Assembly (NCBI RefSeq): GCF_000718095.1
Contig: NZ_JOEI01000001.1
Coordinates: 124,001-188,000 of the forward strand
DNA from: Streptomyces scopuliridis RB72
GTDB lineage: Bacteria > Actinomycetota > Actinomycetes > Streptomycetales > Streptomycetaceae
Direction of reading: 5' to 3'
DNA: 64,000 bases
Below the pieces are notes generated by a model that did no database searches, had not been told where the DNA came from, and saw only the letters and a list, made by a program, of their open reading frames with translations. Within the stretch, counting starts at the first letter, position 1. The number at the start of each line of letters is the position of its first letter. Position numbers and translations under genes: made by a program. Of this stretch, positions 8,677 through 16,883 are shown one piece after another.

Positions 8677-9609
8677 ATGCCCAAGGCCACGTCCAAGGCG
8701 TATGTCTTCACCCGGCACGGAGGTCCGGAGGTGGAGACCTTCGCCGACCGGCCGACGCCGAGCCCCGGCCCCGGCCAGCTGCTGGTGGCCGTACGCGCGG
8801 CGGGCGTGAACCCGGTCGACTGGAAGCTGCGCGGCGGCTACCGCCGGCCCGGCTCCCCGCCCGCCTCGCTGCCCGAGACGCTGGGCAGCGAGGCCGCCGG
8901 TGTGGTCGAGGAGATCGGCGCGGGCGTCGAGGGCTTCGCCGTCGGTGACGCGGTCTTCGGCTCCACCCTCACCGGCGGTTACGCGGAGTACACCCTCCTG
9001 CCGGTCGCGATCACCGCGCACAAGCCGGACGCGCTGTCGTTCGCGGACGCGGCCGTACTGCCGGTCGCGGCGGCGACAGCGTACGACGCCGTGCGCCAGG
9101 CCGATCTGCCACCCGGCGCCACCCTGCTGATCACCGGCGCCGGCGGGGGAGTGGGCGTGGCCGCCGTGCAGCTCGCGCGCGGCTCCGGCCTGCGGGTCAT
9201 CGGCACCGCGAGCGCGGGCAAGAAGGAGTTCGTCGAGTCCCTGGGCGCGGTCCATGTGCCGCCGGGACCCGACCTCGCCGCGCGCGTACGGGCCGTGGCG
9301 CCCGACGGTGTCGACGCCGTCCTCGACCTTGTCGGCGGCGACACTCTCCGGGCCGCGGCCGAGCTGCTCGTGGACCGTACGAAACTGTTCAGCGTGGCGG
9401 ACAAGGCGACGGTTCCCCAGCTGGGCGGCGCGGTGGTCGTACGGCAGCGGACGGCCGCGGTCCTCGACAAGGTCGCGAAGCTCGTGGTCAGCGGCGCCCT
9501 GCGGCCGTTCGTGACCCGGACCTTCCCGCTGGAGCGCGCGGACGAGGCGCTGCGTGCGGTCGAGGCGGGGCACGTCCAGGGAAAGATCGTGATCGAGGTC
9601 GGCGCATGA
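8677..9609 (+). CDS. Zinc-free NADP-dependent MDR oxidoreductase (quinone oxidoreductase-like)
   Basis: A 310-residue medium-chain dehydrogenase/reductase. The GroES-like half (about 1-120) has the MDR entrance TLGSEAAGVVEEIGAGVEGF but no cysteine zinc ligands. The Rossmann half has the nucleotide motif ITGAGGGVGVAAVQLA, and AtoD-like LDLVGGDTL follows. These features match NADP-dependent quinone or enone reductases. ATG 8677 was chosen for CGAGGA 6 nt upstream; the frame is open further upstream but without homology. The stop overlaps the next ATG (ATGA), so it is translationally coupled to the GNAT gene. Confidence 0.88.
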   Translation: MPKATSKAYVFTRHGGPEVETFADRPTPSPGPGQLLVAVRAAGVNPVDWKLRGGYRRPGSPPASLPETLGSEAAGVVEEIGAGVEGFAVGDAVFGSTLTGGYAEYTLLPVAITAHKPDALSFADAAVLPVAAATAYDAVRQADLPPGATLLITGAGGGVGVAAVQLARGSGLRVIGTASAGKKEFVESLGAVHVPPGPDLAARVRAVAPDGVDAVLDLVGGDTLRAAAELLVDRTKLFSVADKATVPQLGGAVVVRQRTAAVLDKVAKLVVSGALRPFVTRTFPLERADEALRAVEAGHVQGKIVIEVGA

Positions 9610-10391
9610 GCGGCACACCCGGGTCCATATCCCGCACGTCCGCGCCCCGTGCGCCGGAGCCGTCCCCGGCCGTGCCGGGCCACCCGCTGGACCATCCCGC
9701 GCTGGCCTCGCTCACCGGACCGCACGCGCGCTTCGCCGAGCGGCGCGGCCGGCTGCTGCGCTATCCGCCCGATGTCTCGCCGTGGCTGGCGCTGCCCGAC
9801 GCCCCCGACGCCGCGGACTGGGCCGACGCCGCCGCGCTCGCGGGCCCCGGCGGATCCGTGGCGCTCGCCGGATACCGCGTTCCGCCGCCCGAGGACTGGG
9901 AGATCACCTTCAGCGCGGACGGGGTGCAGCTCGTCGGCACGGACGTCGAGACCGCCCCGGACGAGGAGGCCGTACGCCTCGGTCCCGCCGATGTACCGGA
10001 GATCCTCGACCTGGTCGAGCGCACCCAACCGGGCCCGTTCCTGGCGCGCACCATCGAGATGGGCACGTATCTCGGCATCCGCCGCGAAGGGGCGCTGGTG
10101 GCGATGGCGGGGGAGCGGCTGCATCCGCCGGGCTGGACCGAGATCAGCGCCGTCTGCACCGACCCCGCGTTCCGCGGCCAGGGCCTGGCGGCCCGCCTCG
10201 TCCTCGCCGTCGCCGACACCGTCCGTGCCCGCGGTGAGCGGCCGTTCCTGCACGCGGCGGCGTCCAACACCAACGCCATCCGGCTCTACGAGACGCTCGG
10301 CTTCCGGCTGCGCCGGACGACGAGGTTCCTCGGGGCCCGGGTCCCGGCCGGTGAGTCCCGGGGCGTCGAGGCCGGGGCCGGGACCGGCTAA
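9606..10391 (+). CDS. GNAT-family N-acetyltransferase
   Basis: A 261-residue protein with an N-terminal half of the FR47/acetyltransferase type and a C-terminal GNAT core (about 130-245). The acetyl-CoA loop is AVCTDPAFRGQGLAARLVLAVADTV (Q/RxxGxA type), followed by HAAASNTNAIRLYETLGFRLRR, the conserved C-terminal strand-helix of GNATs. It acetylates an unknown amine. It overlaps the oxidoreductase stop by 4 nt, so the two are one operon; a protective or detoxification pair is a guess. Confidence 0.85.
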   Translation: MSGTPGSISRTSAPRAPEPSPAVPGHPLDHPALASLTGPHARFAERRGRLLRYPPDVSPWLALPDAPDAADWADAAALAGPGGSVALAGYRVPPPEDWEITFSADGVQLVGTDVETAPDEEAVRLGPADVPEILDLVERTQPGPFLARTIEMGTYLGIRREGALVAMAGERLHPPGWTEISAVCTDPAFRGQGLAARLVLAVADTVRARGERPFLHAAASNTNAIRLYETLGFRLRRTTRFLGARVPAGESRGVEAGAGTG

Positions 10392-10487
10392 GATAGTGGG
10401 ATTTTGTTGGCCCCCGGCGCGTCGGTATGCTCCTGACCTGCGGGGATGGCCGCAATAGCCACGAAAAGCCCCATCGGGGACTCCGGC

Positions 10488-10514
10488 GTACGAGTGACCC
10501 CGGTGTACGAGTGA
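10488..10514 (+). repeat. GTACGAGTGA direct repeat
   Basis: The 10-mer GTACGAGTGA occurs at 10488-10497 and 10505-10514, 17 bp apart, 20-46 nt before the SDR start. Only GAGG at 10517-10520 resembles a ribosome site, 13 nt from the ATG. Confidence 0.4.
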
Positions 10515-10533
10515 GCGAGGAACGGCAACAGCG

Positions 10534-12024
10534 ATGACGGTGACAGAGGACAGCCCGGCGTACGGCGACAGCCTGCCGTATGCCGAGAGCCAGGAGTACG
10601 GTCCCGGCATCGACCCCGAGCGCATGGCCGTCTGCCTGGCCGTGCTCGACGAACTCGACAAGCTGGACGTCGACCACCCCGACGCGATCGCGGTCCGGCG
10701 GGCCACCGCCGGGATCTACCGGACCGTCAAGCAGCGCCGCCGCCAGGAGCGCAGGGCCGCCAAGACCGCCCATGACAAGGCCGTCACCGAAGCCACCGCC
10801 ACCGGCTCCGCCGAGCGCATCGACGACGAGACCCAGGGCCTGCTGCCCTCCTCCTCGGTCAGCGGCGAGATCGCGGGCGTACTCCAGCGCCCCCGCTCCT
10901 GCTACATCTGCAAGACCCGCTACACCGAGGTCGACGCCTTCTACCACCAGCTCTGCCAGTCGTGCGCCGCCGAGAACCGCGCCCGCCGCGACGCCCGTAC
11001 GGACCTCACCGGACGGCGCGCGCTGCTCACCGGCGGCCGGGCGAAGATCGGGATGTACATCGCGCTGCGGCTGCTGCGCGACGGCGCCCACACCACCATC
11101 ACCACCCGCTTCCCGGGCGATGCCATCCGCCGCTTCAAGGCGATGCCGGACAGCGACGAGTGGATCCACCGCCTCAAGATCGTCGGTATCGATCTGCGGG
11201 ACCCCGCGCAGGTCGTCGCCCTGGCCGACTCCGTGGCCGCCGAGGGCCCGCTGGACATCCTGATCAACAACGCCGCGCAGACGGTACGCCGCTCACCGCA
11301 GGCGTACAGCGAGCTGCTGGCCGCCGAGTCCGCGCCGCTGCCCGCGGGTGAACTCCCCGCCTCCCAGGTCATCGGCGCGTTCGGCAGCGGTGCCCAGGCC
11401 GTCCTGCCCGCCGCAGGCGCCGAGGCGCTCAGCGCCTCCGACGTCACCGGACTCGCGCTCGTCGGCGGCTCGGCCACGCTCGCCAGGATCGAGGCGGGCA
11501 CGGCGATCGACGCCGGGGGGCTGGTGCCCGACCTGCACGACACCAACAGCTGGGTCCAGACGGTCTCCGAGGTCGACGCGGTCGAGCTGCTCGAAGTCCA
11601 GTTGTGCAATTCCACCGCGCCCTTCATCCTGATCAGCAGGCTGCGTCCCGCGATGGCCGCGGCCGAGGCGGCCCGTGCCTACGTGGTGAACGTCTCCGCG
11701 ATGGAGGGAGTCTTCAGCCGTGGTTACAAGGGCGCGGGTCATCCGCACACCAACATGGCCAAGGCGGCGCTGAACATGCTGACCCGTACCAGCGCCCAGG
11801 AGATGTTCGAGAGCGACGGCATCCTGATGACCGCCGTCGACACGGGATGGATCACCGACGAGCGCCCGCATCCGGACAAGATGCGCCTGGCGGACGAGGG
11901 CTTCCACGCCCCGCTCGACCTGATCGACGGCGCGGCCCGGGTGTACGACCCGATCGTGCGGGGCGAGAGTGGCGAGGATCTGTACGGCTGCTTCCTCAAG
12001 GACTACGCGCCCGCCAACTGGTGA
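10534..12024 (+). CDS. Long SDR-family protein with N-terminal Cys4 motif and altered catalytic site
   Basis: A 496-residue protein. Residues 1-115 are a charged, mostly helical region. C123xxC126 and C141xxC144 (CYICK and CQSC) look like a zinc-binding knuckle. From about 160 a short-chain dehydrogenase fold is recognisable: LLTGGRAKIGMYIALRLL in place of TGxxxGxG, IDLRD, and ILINNAAQT. A long insertion (about 260-345) precedes VVNVSAMEG (Ser388). The usual YxxxK is TNMAK (Thr406, Lys410), so the standard tyrosine is missing; Tyr398 in SRGYKG might substitute. It may be an SDR with unusual chemistry or a nucleotide-binding scaffold. The ATG has only a distant GAGG. The family assignment is good, the function unknown. 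Confidence 0.8.
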   Translation: MTVTEDSPAYGDSLPYAESQEYGPGIDPERMAVCLAVLDELDKLDVDHPDAIAVRRATAGIYRTVKQRRRQERRAAKTAHDKAVTEATATGSAERIDDETQGLLPSSSVSGEIAGVLQRPRSCYICKTRYTEVDAFYHQLCQSCAAENRARRDARTDLTGRRALLTGGRAKIGMYIALRLLRDGAHTTITTRFPGDAIRRFKAMPDSDEWIHRLKIVGIDLRDPAQVVALADSVAAEGPLDILINNAAQTVRRSPQAYSELLAAESAPLPAGELPASQVIGAFGSGAQAVLPAAGAEALSASDVTGLALVGGSATLARIEAGTAIDAGGLVPDLHDTNSWVQTVSEVDAVELLEVQLCNSTAPFILISRLRPAMAAAEAARAYVVNVSAMEGVFSRGYKGAGHPHTNMAKAALNMLTRTSAQEMFESDGILMTAVDTGWITDERPHPDKMRLADEGFHAPLDLIDGAARVYDPIVRGESGEDLYGCFLKDYAPANW

Positions 12025-12204
12025 CACGCGATCCGGCGGCCGGCGGACTCATCACCCGTCAGGTGACCACCGGCCCGGAGGCCGTGGGCCGAGTGGCCGG
12101 AATTTCACTCGAATGCGAGCCCTATCGAGCGGGTTGGCGCTCATATGGTTACTCTGGTGCGAACGGACGGCCAAGCAGGGGGATACACCATCCCCACGGC
12201 TGTG

Positions 12205-12281
12205 CTGGGACAGGCCCACTACCAAGGCCGCGGTCCCGTCCGACAACGGCGCCACCGCGACGGAAACGTGTCCTGTCCCAG
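12205..12281 (+). promoter_or_regulatory. Perfect 10-bp long-range inverted repeat in the leader of the small gene
   Basis: CTGGGACAGG (12205-12214) and CCTGTCCCAG (12272-12281) are exact inverted repeats separated by 57 nt; the second arm ends 14 nt before the ribosome site of the 56-residue gene. A smaller hairpin (GGGGAT-ACACC-ATCCCC) lies just upstream at about 12180-12196. Both could fold in the mRNA leader or bind protein. Confidence 0.45.
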
Positions 12282-12307
12282 AGTTACGCGACACAGAGGA
12301 GTGCGCG

Positions 12308-12478
12308 GTGACACCAGACCTCACAAAGCACGAGCAGCGTCCGGCGGAGTACGGGGAACGGACCCGCCGGCCCGAGAAGCTCGGCAATCTCGAAGTGTGG
12401 GCCAGGTCGGCCCCGATCAGACTCGCCGGCTACGAGGACGACCTCGCGGAGCCGCACATCCTGCCCGGGATCGACTGA
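12308..12478 (+). CDS. Small 56-residue protein of unknown function
   Basis: The GTG start follows GAGGAG (12296-12301) with a 6-nt gap, a very good ribosome site. The product is charged and hydrophilic (VTPDLTKHEQRP ... RRPEKLGNLEVWARSAPIR ... EPHILPGID) with one Trp, no Cys, no signal peptide and no membrane segment. I do not recognise a family. A strongly charged N-terminal half, short hydrophobic core and defined C-terminus resemble both small regulatory proteins and RiPP precursors, but no modifying enzyme is adjacent, so neither is claimed. The long structured leader suggests post-transcriptional control. Confidence 0.65.
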   Translation: MTPDLTKHEQRPAEYGERTRRPEKLGNLEVWARSAPIRLAGYEDDLAEPHILPGID

Positions 12479-12572
12479 CACACCGGATCGACCGAAGGAT
12501 CGCCGCACGTCCCGTATCCCGCGCCGACCGGGGTACGGGACGACGCGTGAGACCCGTACGACGACGGCGACT

Positions 12573-13130
12573 TCAGGCGCCGGCGGTGATCCGGCGCAGC
12601 GTGCGGCCGAGCCGTTTCGCGTACCAGCTCTGGAGGACCGGCACCAGCGGGCCTCCGAGCCGGGTGTACCAGCGGCCCGGCCTGCTGAACGCCATCACCG
12701 TGAACCACACCGAGCCGTCCTCGCGCAGGTCGACGACGAAGGACTCCTCGCCGCACTCCGGGTGGCCGGCGAGCGTCCCGTAGCCGAAGCCGGTGCGCTC
12801 CTTCCCGTACTCCGCCCACACCACCTCGCACGGAGCGCTCAGCCGCAGCGGGCCCGCGCCGACCGAGACCTCCACGGAGGTGCCGGGCTCCGCCCATGGT
12901 GAGCCGGCCCGTACGCGCGCGCCGGCCCGGCGGTGCAGACGCCAGGTGGTGAGGGCGGCTCCGGCCGCGTCGTAGTCGGCGCGGCCCCGGCCGACCCTGG
13001 TCCGGTGGTGGAGATGGTGGTAGCCGTCGGGGAGCGGCCCGAGCCGGGTCGCGCCGACCTCGCGGTAGCTGAAGGCGCCGCCGCCGGCGCTGTCGGCCGC
13101 GGAGCTCCCGTGGGCGGGGACGGACTGCAT
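12573..13130 (-). CDS. DUF1990 family protein
   Basis: A 185-residue protein matching DUF1990: FSYREVGATR near the N-terminus, GYHHLHHRTRVGRG, and WAEYGKERTGFGYGTLAGHPECGEESFVV, ending with FSRPGRWYTRLGGPLVPVLQ. The family is common in actinomycetes and has no established function. ATG 13130 was chosen because AAGGAGA lies 8 nt upstream; an in-frame ATG at 13151 precedes that ribosome site. The frame stays open further upstream through a decayed regulator-like stretch. Two palindromic operator-like sites lie about 200 nt upstream. Confidence 0.85.
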   Translation of the reverse strand: MQSVPAHGSSAADSAGGGAFSYREVGATRLGPLPDGYHHLHHRTRVGRGRADYDAAGAALTTWRLHRRAGARVRAGSPWAEPGTSVEVSVGAGPLRLSAPCEVVWAEYGKERTGFGYGTLAGHPECGEESFVVDLREDGSVWFTVMAFSRPGRWYTRLGGPLVPVLQSWYAKRLGRTLRRITAGA

Positions 13131-13195
13131 GGGGCGGTCTCCTTCAGTCATCGCGGACAGAGTACGGACCGCGGCCGGAGGGGCCGCCGGCCACC

Positions 13196-13290
13196 GGCGG
13201 CGTAGTGCGCGAAGAGCGGGCGCGGCGGCGCTCCGCGGCGGCTTCGGTGATCGCCGTCCCGTGCGGAGGATCGTCGGTGTACCGGGCTTC
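13196..13290 (-). pseudogene. Probable TetR-family regulator N-terminal remnant
   Basis: Reading leftward, fragments of a TetR helix-turn-helix appear in shifted frames: MKPGTPTILRTGRR, then ITEAAAE (13231-13251) in another frame, then LFAHYAAGG starting at 13216. ITEAAAE and LFAHY normally join directly; here 14 extra nucleotides (13217-13230) separate them. Two palindromic operators lie just upstream, where a TetR gene would be autoregulated. The reading rests on short matches only. Confidence 0.35.
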
Positions 13291-13332
13291 ATGATCCGGC
13301 TGACCAGCACGGACATCCCCACCACCCCCCGG

Positions 13333-13350
13333 ACTTGAACATGTTCAAGT
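13333..13350 (+). promoter_or_regulatory. Perfect 18-bp palindromic operator
   Basis: ACTTGAACA/TGTTCAAGT is a perfect palindrome without spacer, the size and symmetry of a TetR- or MarR-family operator. It lies between DUF1990 and the divergent lipoprotein gene. Confidence 0.65.
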
Positions 13351-13372
13351 ATCGCGACGAGCGTATGCCGCT

Positions 13373-13390
13373 GTCTGAACCTGTTCAAGT
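13373..13390 (+). promoter_or_regulatory. Second, degenerate copy of the 18-bp operator
   Basis: GTCTGAACCTGTTCAAGT matches the first operator at 14 of 18 positions and starts exactly 40 bp away, about four helical turns, so two dimers would bind on the same face. From here to the ribosome site at 13473 I see nothing further. Confidence 0.5.
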
Positions 13391-13483
13391 CCCGGGCGCG
13401 TCGTCCCTGTTCCCGCTTGCGGGGTGGAGAGGTATCCGGCACACATAAGGGGACATCCATGGAGGAAGAGTCGGGAGATTCTG

Positions 13484-14638
13484 GTGCGCTCACCCCACCG
13501 TCGTCGGTATGTCACGCTCGCCGTGCTGTCCGCGGGGATTCTGATCACGGCCGGCTGTGGCGGGGACGAGGGTGGCGAGGATGTGGCGAGCGCCGAGGAA
13601 CTGCTCCTCCAGCCGGCCGCCGACCCGGGCCCCGATCCGTTCACCCGGTCCACCGTGAGCCCTGATTCCCTGATGAGTCCGGCGGTCCGGCCCCCGTCGC
13701 CGGACGCCAGGGGCGGCGCGAGCGGCACCGTACGGACACCCCGTGCCCTGCCGGGCTCCACGCCGGGGCTCTACGGCGGCACCTCCGCCGCCAGCTGTGA
13801 GGTGGAGCGGCAGACCCGTCTCCTCACCCAGGACCGGACGAAGGCCCGCGCTTTCGCCGAGGGAGCGGGGGTCACCCAGGCGTCCGTCCCCGACTTCCTG
13901 CGCGGACTGACCCCCGTGGTGCTGCGGCCCGACATCCGTGTGACGAGCCACGGCTACCGCGAGGGGTCCGCCGCCGCCTTCCAGTCCGTCCTGCAGGCGG
14001 GCACCGCCGTCATGGTGGACAACCGGGGCGTGCCCAGAGTGCGCTGCGCCGACGGCAGCCCGCTGAGCCCGCCGATCGCGGCCAAGGGCTCCGTGCGCTA
14101 CAGGGGAGCGCAGTGGAAGGGCTATCAGCCCGAGCGGGTCGTCGTCATCAACCGCTCCCCCGAGGTCATCACCAGCCTGATCATCGTCGACCTGGCCGCC
14201 AATACCTGGGTCGAGCGGCAGATCGGCACCGAGGGCCGGCGGGACAAGCCGCCCCAGGTGCCGCCGCGATACGGTCCTGAGGCCGACATCACGGACCCGG
14301 AAGCGGTGAGGCCGCCGGGGCCCGGTATGCCCGAGGCCCCCGCGGGCGTGGGGCCGGCGTCCGGTGATGCCCCGCGGGACAGGTCCACGCCGGGCCGTGG
14401 CCGGGCCGTGCCGGACCAGCGGCGGGACGCGCCGCTCGTACCGGACGACGGGGTGCTCCCGCCCGACGGGCCGGTGGAGCCGGAGCCGGGCGGCGGAGAC
14501 CTCGCGCTGTCCGACGAGGACATCCTGACGGGCCCGGACGACCCCGCGGCGCTCCCCGGCGACGAGTTGTCCGCCCCGTCGCCGGACGGCGGGGGGTCCG
14601 GAGACGAACTGATCGGTCCCGACGCGTTCGCGGGCTGA
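13484..14638 (+). CDS. DUF6777-type lipoprotein
   Basis: A 384-residue exported lipoprotein. GTG 13484 is preceded by GGGAG with a 6-nt gap and opens a signal with an Arg-rich start (VRSPHRRRYVTLAVLSAG) and lipobox ITAGC, giving a lipidated Cys near residue 25. The mature protein has a folded domain (about 80-260: SCEVERQTRLLTQD, GYREGSAAAFQSVLQAGTAV, VRCADGSPLSPPI, YQPERVVVINRSPE), as in DUF6777 proteins. A long low-complexity Pro/Gly/Asp tail probably spans the wall. The function is unknown. It shares its upstream region with DUF1990 and two operator sites. Confidence 0.8.
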   Translation: MRSPHRRRYVTLAVLSAGILITAGCGGDEGGEDVASAEELLLQPAADPGPDPFTRSTVSPDSLMSPAVRPPSPDARGGASGTVRTPRALPGSTPGLYGGTSAASCEVERQTRLLTQDRTKARAFAEGAGVTQASVPDFLRGLTPVVLRPDIRVTSHGYREGSAAAFQSVLQAGTAVMVDNRGVPRVRCADGSPLSPPIAAKGSVRYRGAQWKGYQPERVVVINRSPEVITSLIIVDLAANTWVERQIGTEGRRDKPPQVPPRYGPEADITDPEAVRPPGPGMPEAPAGVGPASGDAPRDRSTPGRGRAVPDQRRDAPLVPDDGVLPPDGPVEPEPGGGDLALSDEDILTGPDDPAALPGDELSAPSPDGGGSGDELIGPDAFAG

Positions 14639-14701
14639 CCGGAGGGTCCGAGGCTGACAGGACCACTCGAAGAATCCGACAAATGATGACAGAGTGTCCC
14701 C

Positions 14702-16774
14702 ATGGTTGAACGGGAAGCGGGTCCCCTGTCGCTCCCCGACGACTGGCCCGCCCATCCGCACATCAGTCTGTCCCTCAACCGGATGGGCACGTTCGACTGG
14801 CATCTCGACAGCGGGCTCCTCCATCTCGACGGCCCCGCCCTCGCGGTCCTCGATCTGCGCCCCGACGAGTACGACGGGCGGCTGAGCAGCCTGGAGGCGC
14901 GGGTGTCGCGGAGCGAGGGCAGCCGGCTGAACGAGGTGGTGGAGCGGGCGCTGCGGGACGGCAATGTCACCTACGGCGCGTACCTCCGTATCCGGCGGCG
15001 GGACGGAAACCTGCGCTGGACGCACACCCAGGGCGCCATCCGCCGTGATCCGGCCGGCCGGCCCTACCGCGTCATCGGCATCGTCCGCGACGCCACCCAG
15101 GAACTCGCGGACTCGGCCGCGCGGCTCGAACTGAGCGCGGTGCGCCGGGTGCGGACGAGTGTCGTCGAGGGCACGGCCGCCGCGCTCGCCCACGCCAGGA
15201 CCGTCCAGGACGTCATCGACGTACTGAAGGACTCCCACGGCCTGGCACATCTCGGGGCCAGCAGCCTGGTCATGGGGCTGATGGAGGCGGGCCGCATCCA
15301 TCTGGTCGCCGAGGGCCCCGAGGGCTCCTATGTACCGGGGACGCGGGTCACCCGTACCGACGAGCATTACCCGATGAGCGAGGTGGTACGCACGCTCGTC
15401 CCGCGCTTCATCGAGTCCGCCGAGGAGTTCGCGGAGCGCTACCCCGTGCTGTGGCCGCACATCAGCGGGCTGGGCATCAACGCCGCCGCCTATCTGCCGC
15501 TGATCGCCCAGGCGCGGCCCATCGGCGCCCTCGGGCTGCTCTACCAGGAGAAGAGCGGCTTCACCGCCGAGGACCGCAATCTGCTGGTCGCGCTCGGCAG
15601 CAGCATCGCCCAGAGCCTCCAGCGCGCCGTGCTCTTCGAGCAGGAACACGATCTGGCCGAGGGGCTCCAGCAGGCGATGCTGCCCCGCCGGATCCCCGCC
15701 GTGCCGGGCGCCGAGATCGCCGTCCGCTACCGCTCGGCCCGGCTCGGCCGCGACATCGGCGGCGACTGGTACGACGTGATCCCGCTGCCGGGCGGCCGGG
15801 TCGGGGCGGTCATCGGCGACGTACAGGGCCATGACACCCACGCGGCCGCCGTGATGGGACAGCTGCGTATCGTGCTGCGCGCGTACGCGGCGGAGGGGCA
15901 CGCGCCGGCCACCGTGATGGCGCGGGCCTCGGTCTTCCTCCATGAACTGGACACGGACCGCTTCGCGACCTGCACCTACGCGGAGGCCGACCTCGGCACC
16001 GGAGTGATCCAGCTGGTCCGGGCCGGCCATGTCGATCCGCTGATCAGGGACACCGACGGCGACTGCCGCAGACTGCCGGTGCCCGGCGGGATGCCGCTCG
16101 GCCTCTCCGCGGCCTTCGGACAGCTCGACTACCCGGTGGAGACGATCGAACTGGACCCCGGTCAGGCCCTGTTGCTCTACACGGACGGTCTGGTGGAGCA
16201 GCCGGGCGCCGATCTGGACGACGGGCTGCAACTGCTGGCCGCGCTGGTACGGGACGGTCCGCGCGATCTCCAGCTGCTGGCCGACCGGCTCTGTGAGGTG
16301 GTGGACGCGCGGGGCGGCGAGGACGATGTCGCCGTGCTGCTGCTGCGCCGGGGCGGCGCGCGCGCCCCGCGCTCGGGCGGCCGGCTCCAGCAGCAGGTCG
16401 CGCAGCGCGACCCGGAGGGGCTGAGGACCGCCCGGCACATGATCCGCGCGGCGGTGGCCGCCTGGGGGGCCAGGGAACGCTCCGACGAGATCGAGCTGGC
16501 CGCCGACGAGCTGATCACCAACGCGCTGCTGCACACGGACGGCGGGGCCGTGGTGACCGTACGGGTGCTGCCGGGGGTGGAGCGACGGATGCGGGTCGAG
16601 GTCGAGGACGGTTCGAGCGCTCTGCCGCACCGCAGGGACGCCGGGTTTTCAGGGGTCTCGGGGCGCGGACTCCAGCTCGTGGAAGGGCTGGCGGACGAGT
16701 GGGGTGTGGAGTCGCGCGGCAACGGCAAGTGCGTGTGGTGCGAGTTCATCGTGCCGGACCGGCCGTCACGTTGA
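14702..16774 (+). CDS. SpoIIE-type PP2C serine phosphatase with PAS, GAF and kinase-like ATPase domains
   Basis: A 690-residue cytoplasmic regulator. Domains in order: PAS (about 15-140, with the PAC stretch DGNLRWTHTQGAIRRDPAGRPYRVIGIVRD), GAF (about 155-310), PP2C/SpoIIE phosphatase (about 325-545, metal-binding GGDWYDVIPL, GDVQGHD and GGEDDVAVLLLR) and a C-terminal HATPase_c anti-sigma kinase domain (about 560-690, AADELITNALLHT, GRGLQLVEGLADEWG). Such proteins control anti-anti-sigma partners by dephosphorylation and phosphorylation. No STAS or sigma gene is adjacent, so the target is elsewhere. ATG 14702 has no strong ribosome site. Confidence 0.9.
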   Translation: MVEREAGPLSLPDDWPAHPHISLSLNRMGTFDWHLDSGLLHLDGPALAVLDLRPDEYDGRLSSLEARVSRSEGSRLNEVVERALRDGNVTYGAYLRIRRRDGNLRWTHTQGAIRRDPAGRPYRVIGIVRDATQELADSAARLELSAVRRVRTSVVEGTAAALAHARTVQDVIDVLKDSHGLAHLGASSLVMGLMEAGRIHLVAEGPEGSYVPGTRVTRTDEHYPMSEVVRTLVPRFIESAEEFAERYPVLWPHISGLGINAAAYLPLIAQARPIGALGLLYQEKSGFTAEDRNLLVALGSSIAQSLQRAVLFEQEHDLAEGLQQAMLPRRIPAVPGAEIAVRYRSARLGRDIGGDWYDVIPLPGGRVGAVIGDVQGHDTHAAAVMGQLRIVLRAYAAEGHAPATVMARASVFLHELDTDRFATCTYAEADLGTGVIQLVRAGHVDPLIRDTDGDCRRLPVPGGMPLGLSAAFGQLDYPVETIELDPGQALLLYTDGLVEQPGADLDDGLQLLAALVRDGPRDLQLLADRLCEVVDARGGEDDVAVLLLRRGGARAPRSGGRLQQQVAQRDPEGLRTARHMIRAAVAAWGARERSDEIELAADELITNALLHTDGGAVVTVRVLPGVERRMRVEVEDGSSALPHRRDAGFSGVSGRGLQLVEGLADEWGVESRGNGKCVWCEFIVPDRPSR

Positions 16775-16800
16775 GCGGTTTTCGTCGTTAACTGTAGGTG

Positions 16801-16820
16801 ACTTGATCGTACTTGACCGT
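16801..16820 (+). repeat. Tandem decamer ACTTGATCGT / ACTTGACCGT
   Basis: Two adjacent 10-mers differing at one base, 64 nt upstream of the acyltransferase start, in an otherwise featureless 109-nt gap. Either unit could supply a TTGACC -35 or a direct-repeat protein site. Confidence 0.4.
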
Positions 16821-16883
16821 AACCGAACAAAGGCGATTGGCTGTGCCCGTCGCCGTACCTCGCCTCTAGGACCTGGGGTTCCC

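Noticed and set aside
13490..16630. A 1046-codon open frame on the minus strand opposite the DUF6777 and SpoIIE genes
   Set aside because: It mirrors the codon structure of the plus-strand genes, is His/Arg/Gln/Gly-rich and has no domain; GC-rich genomes give such antisense frames.
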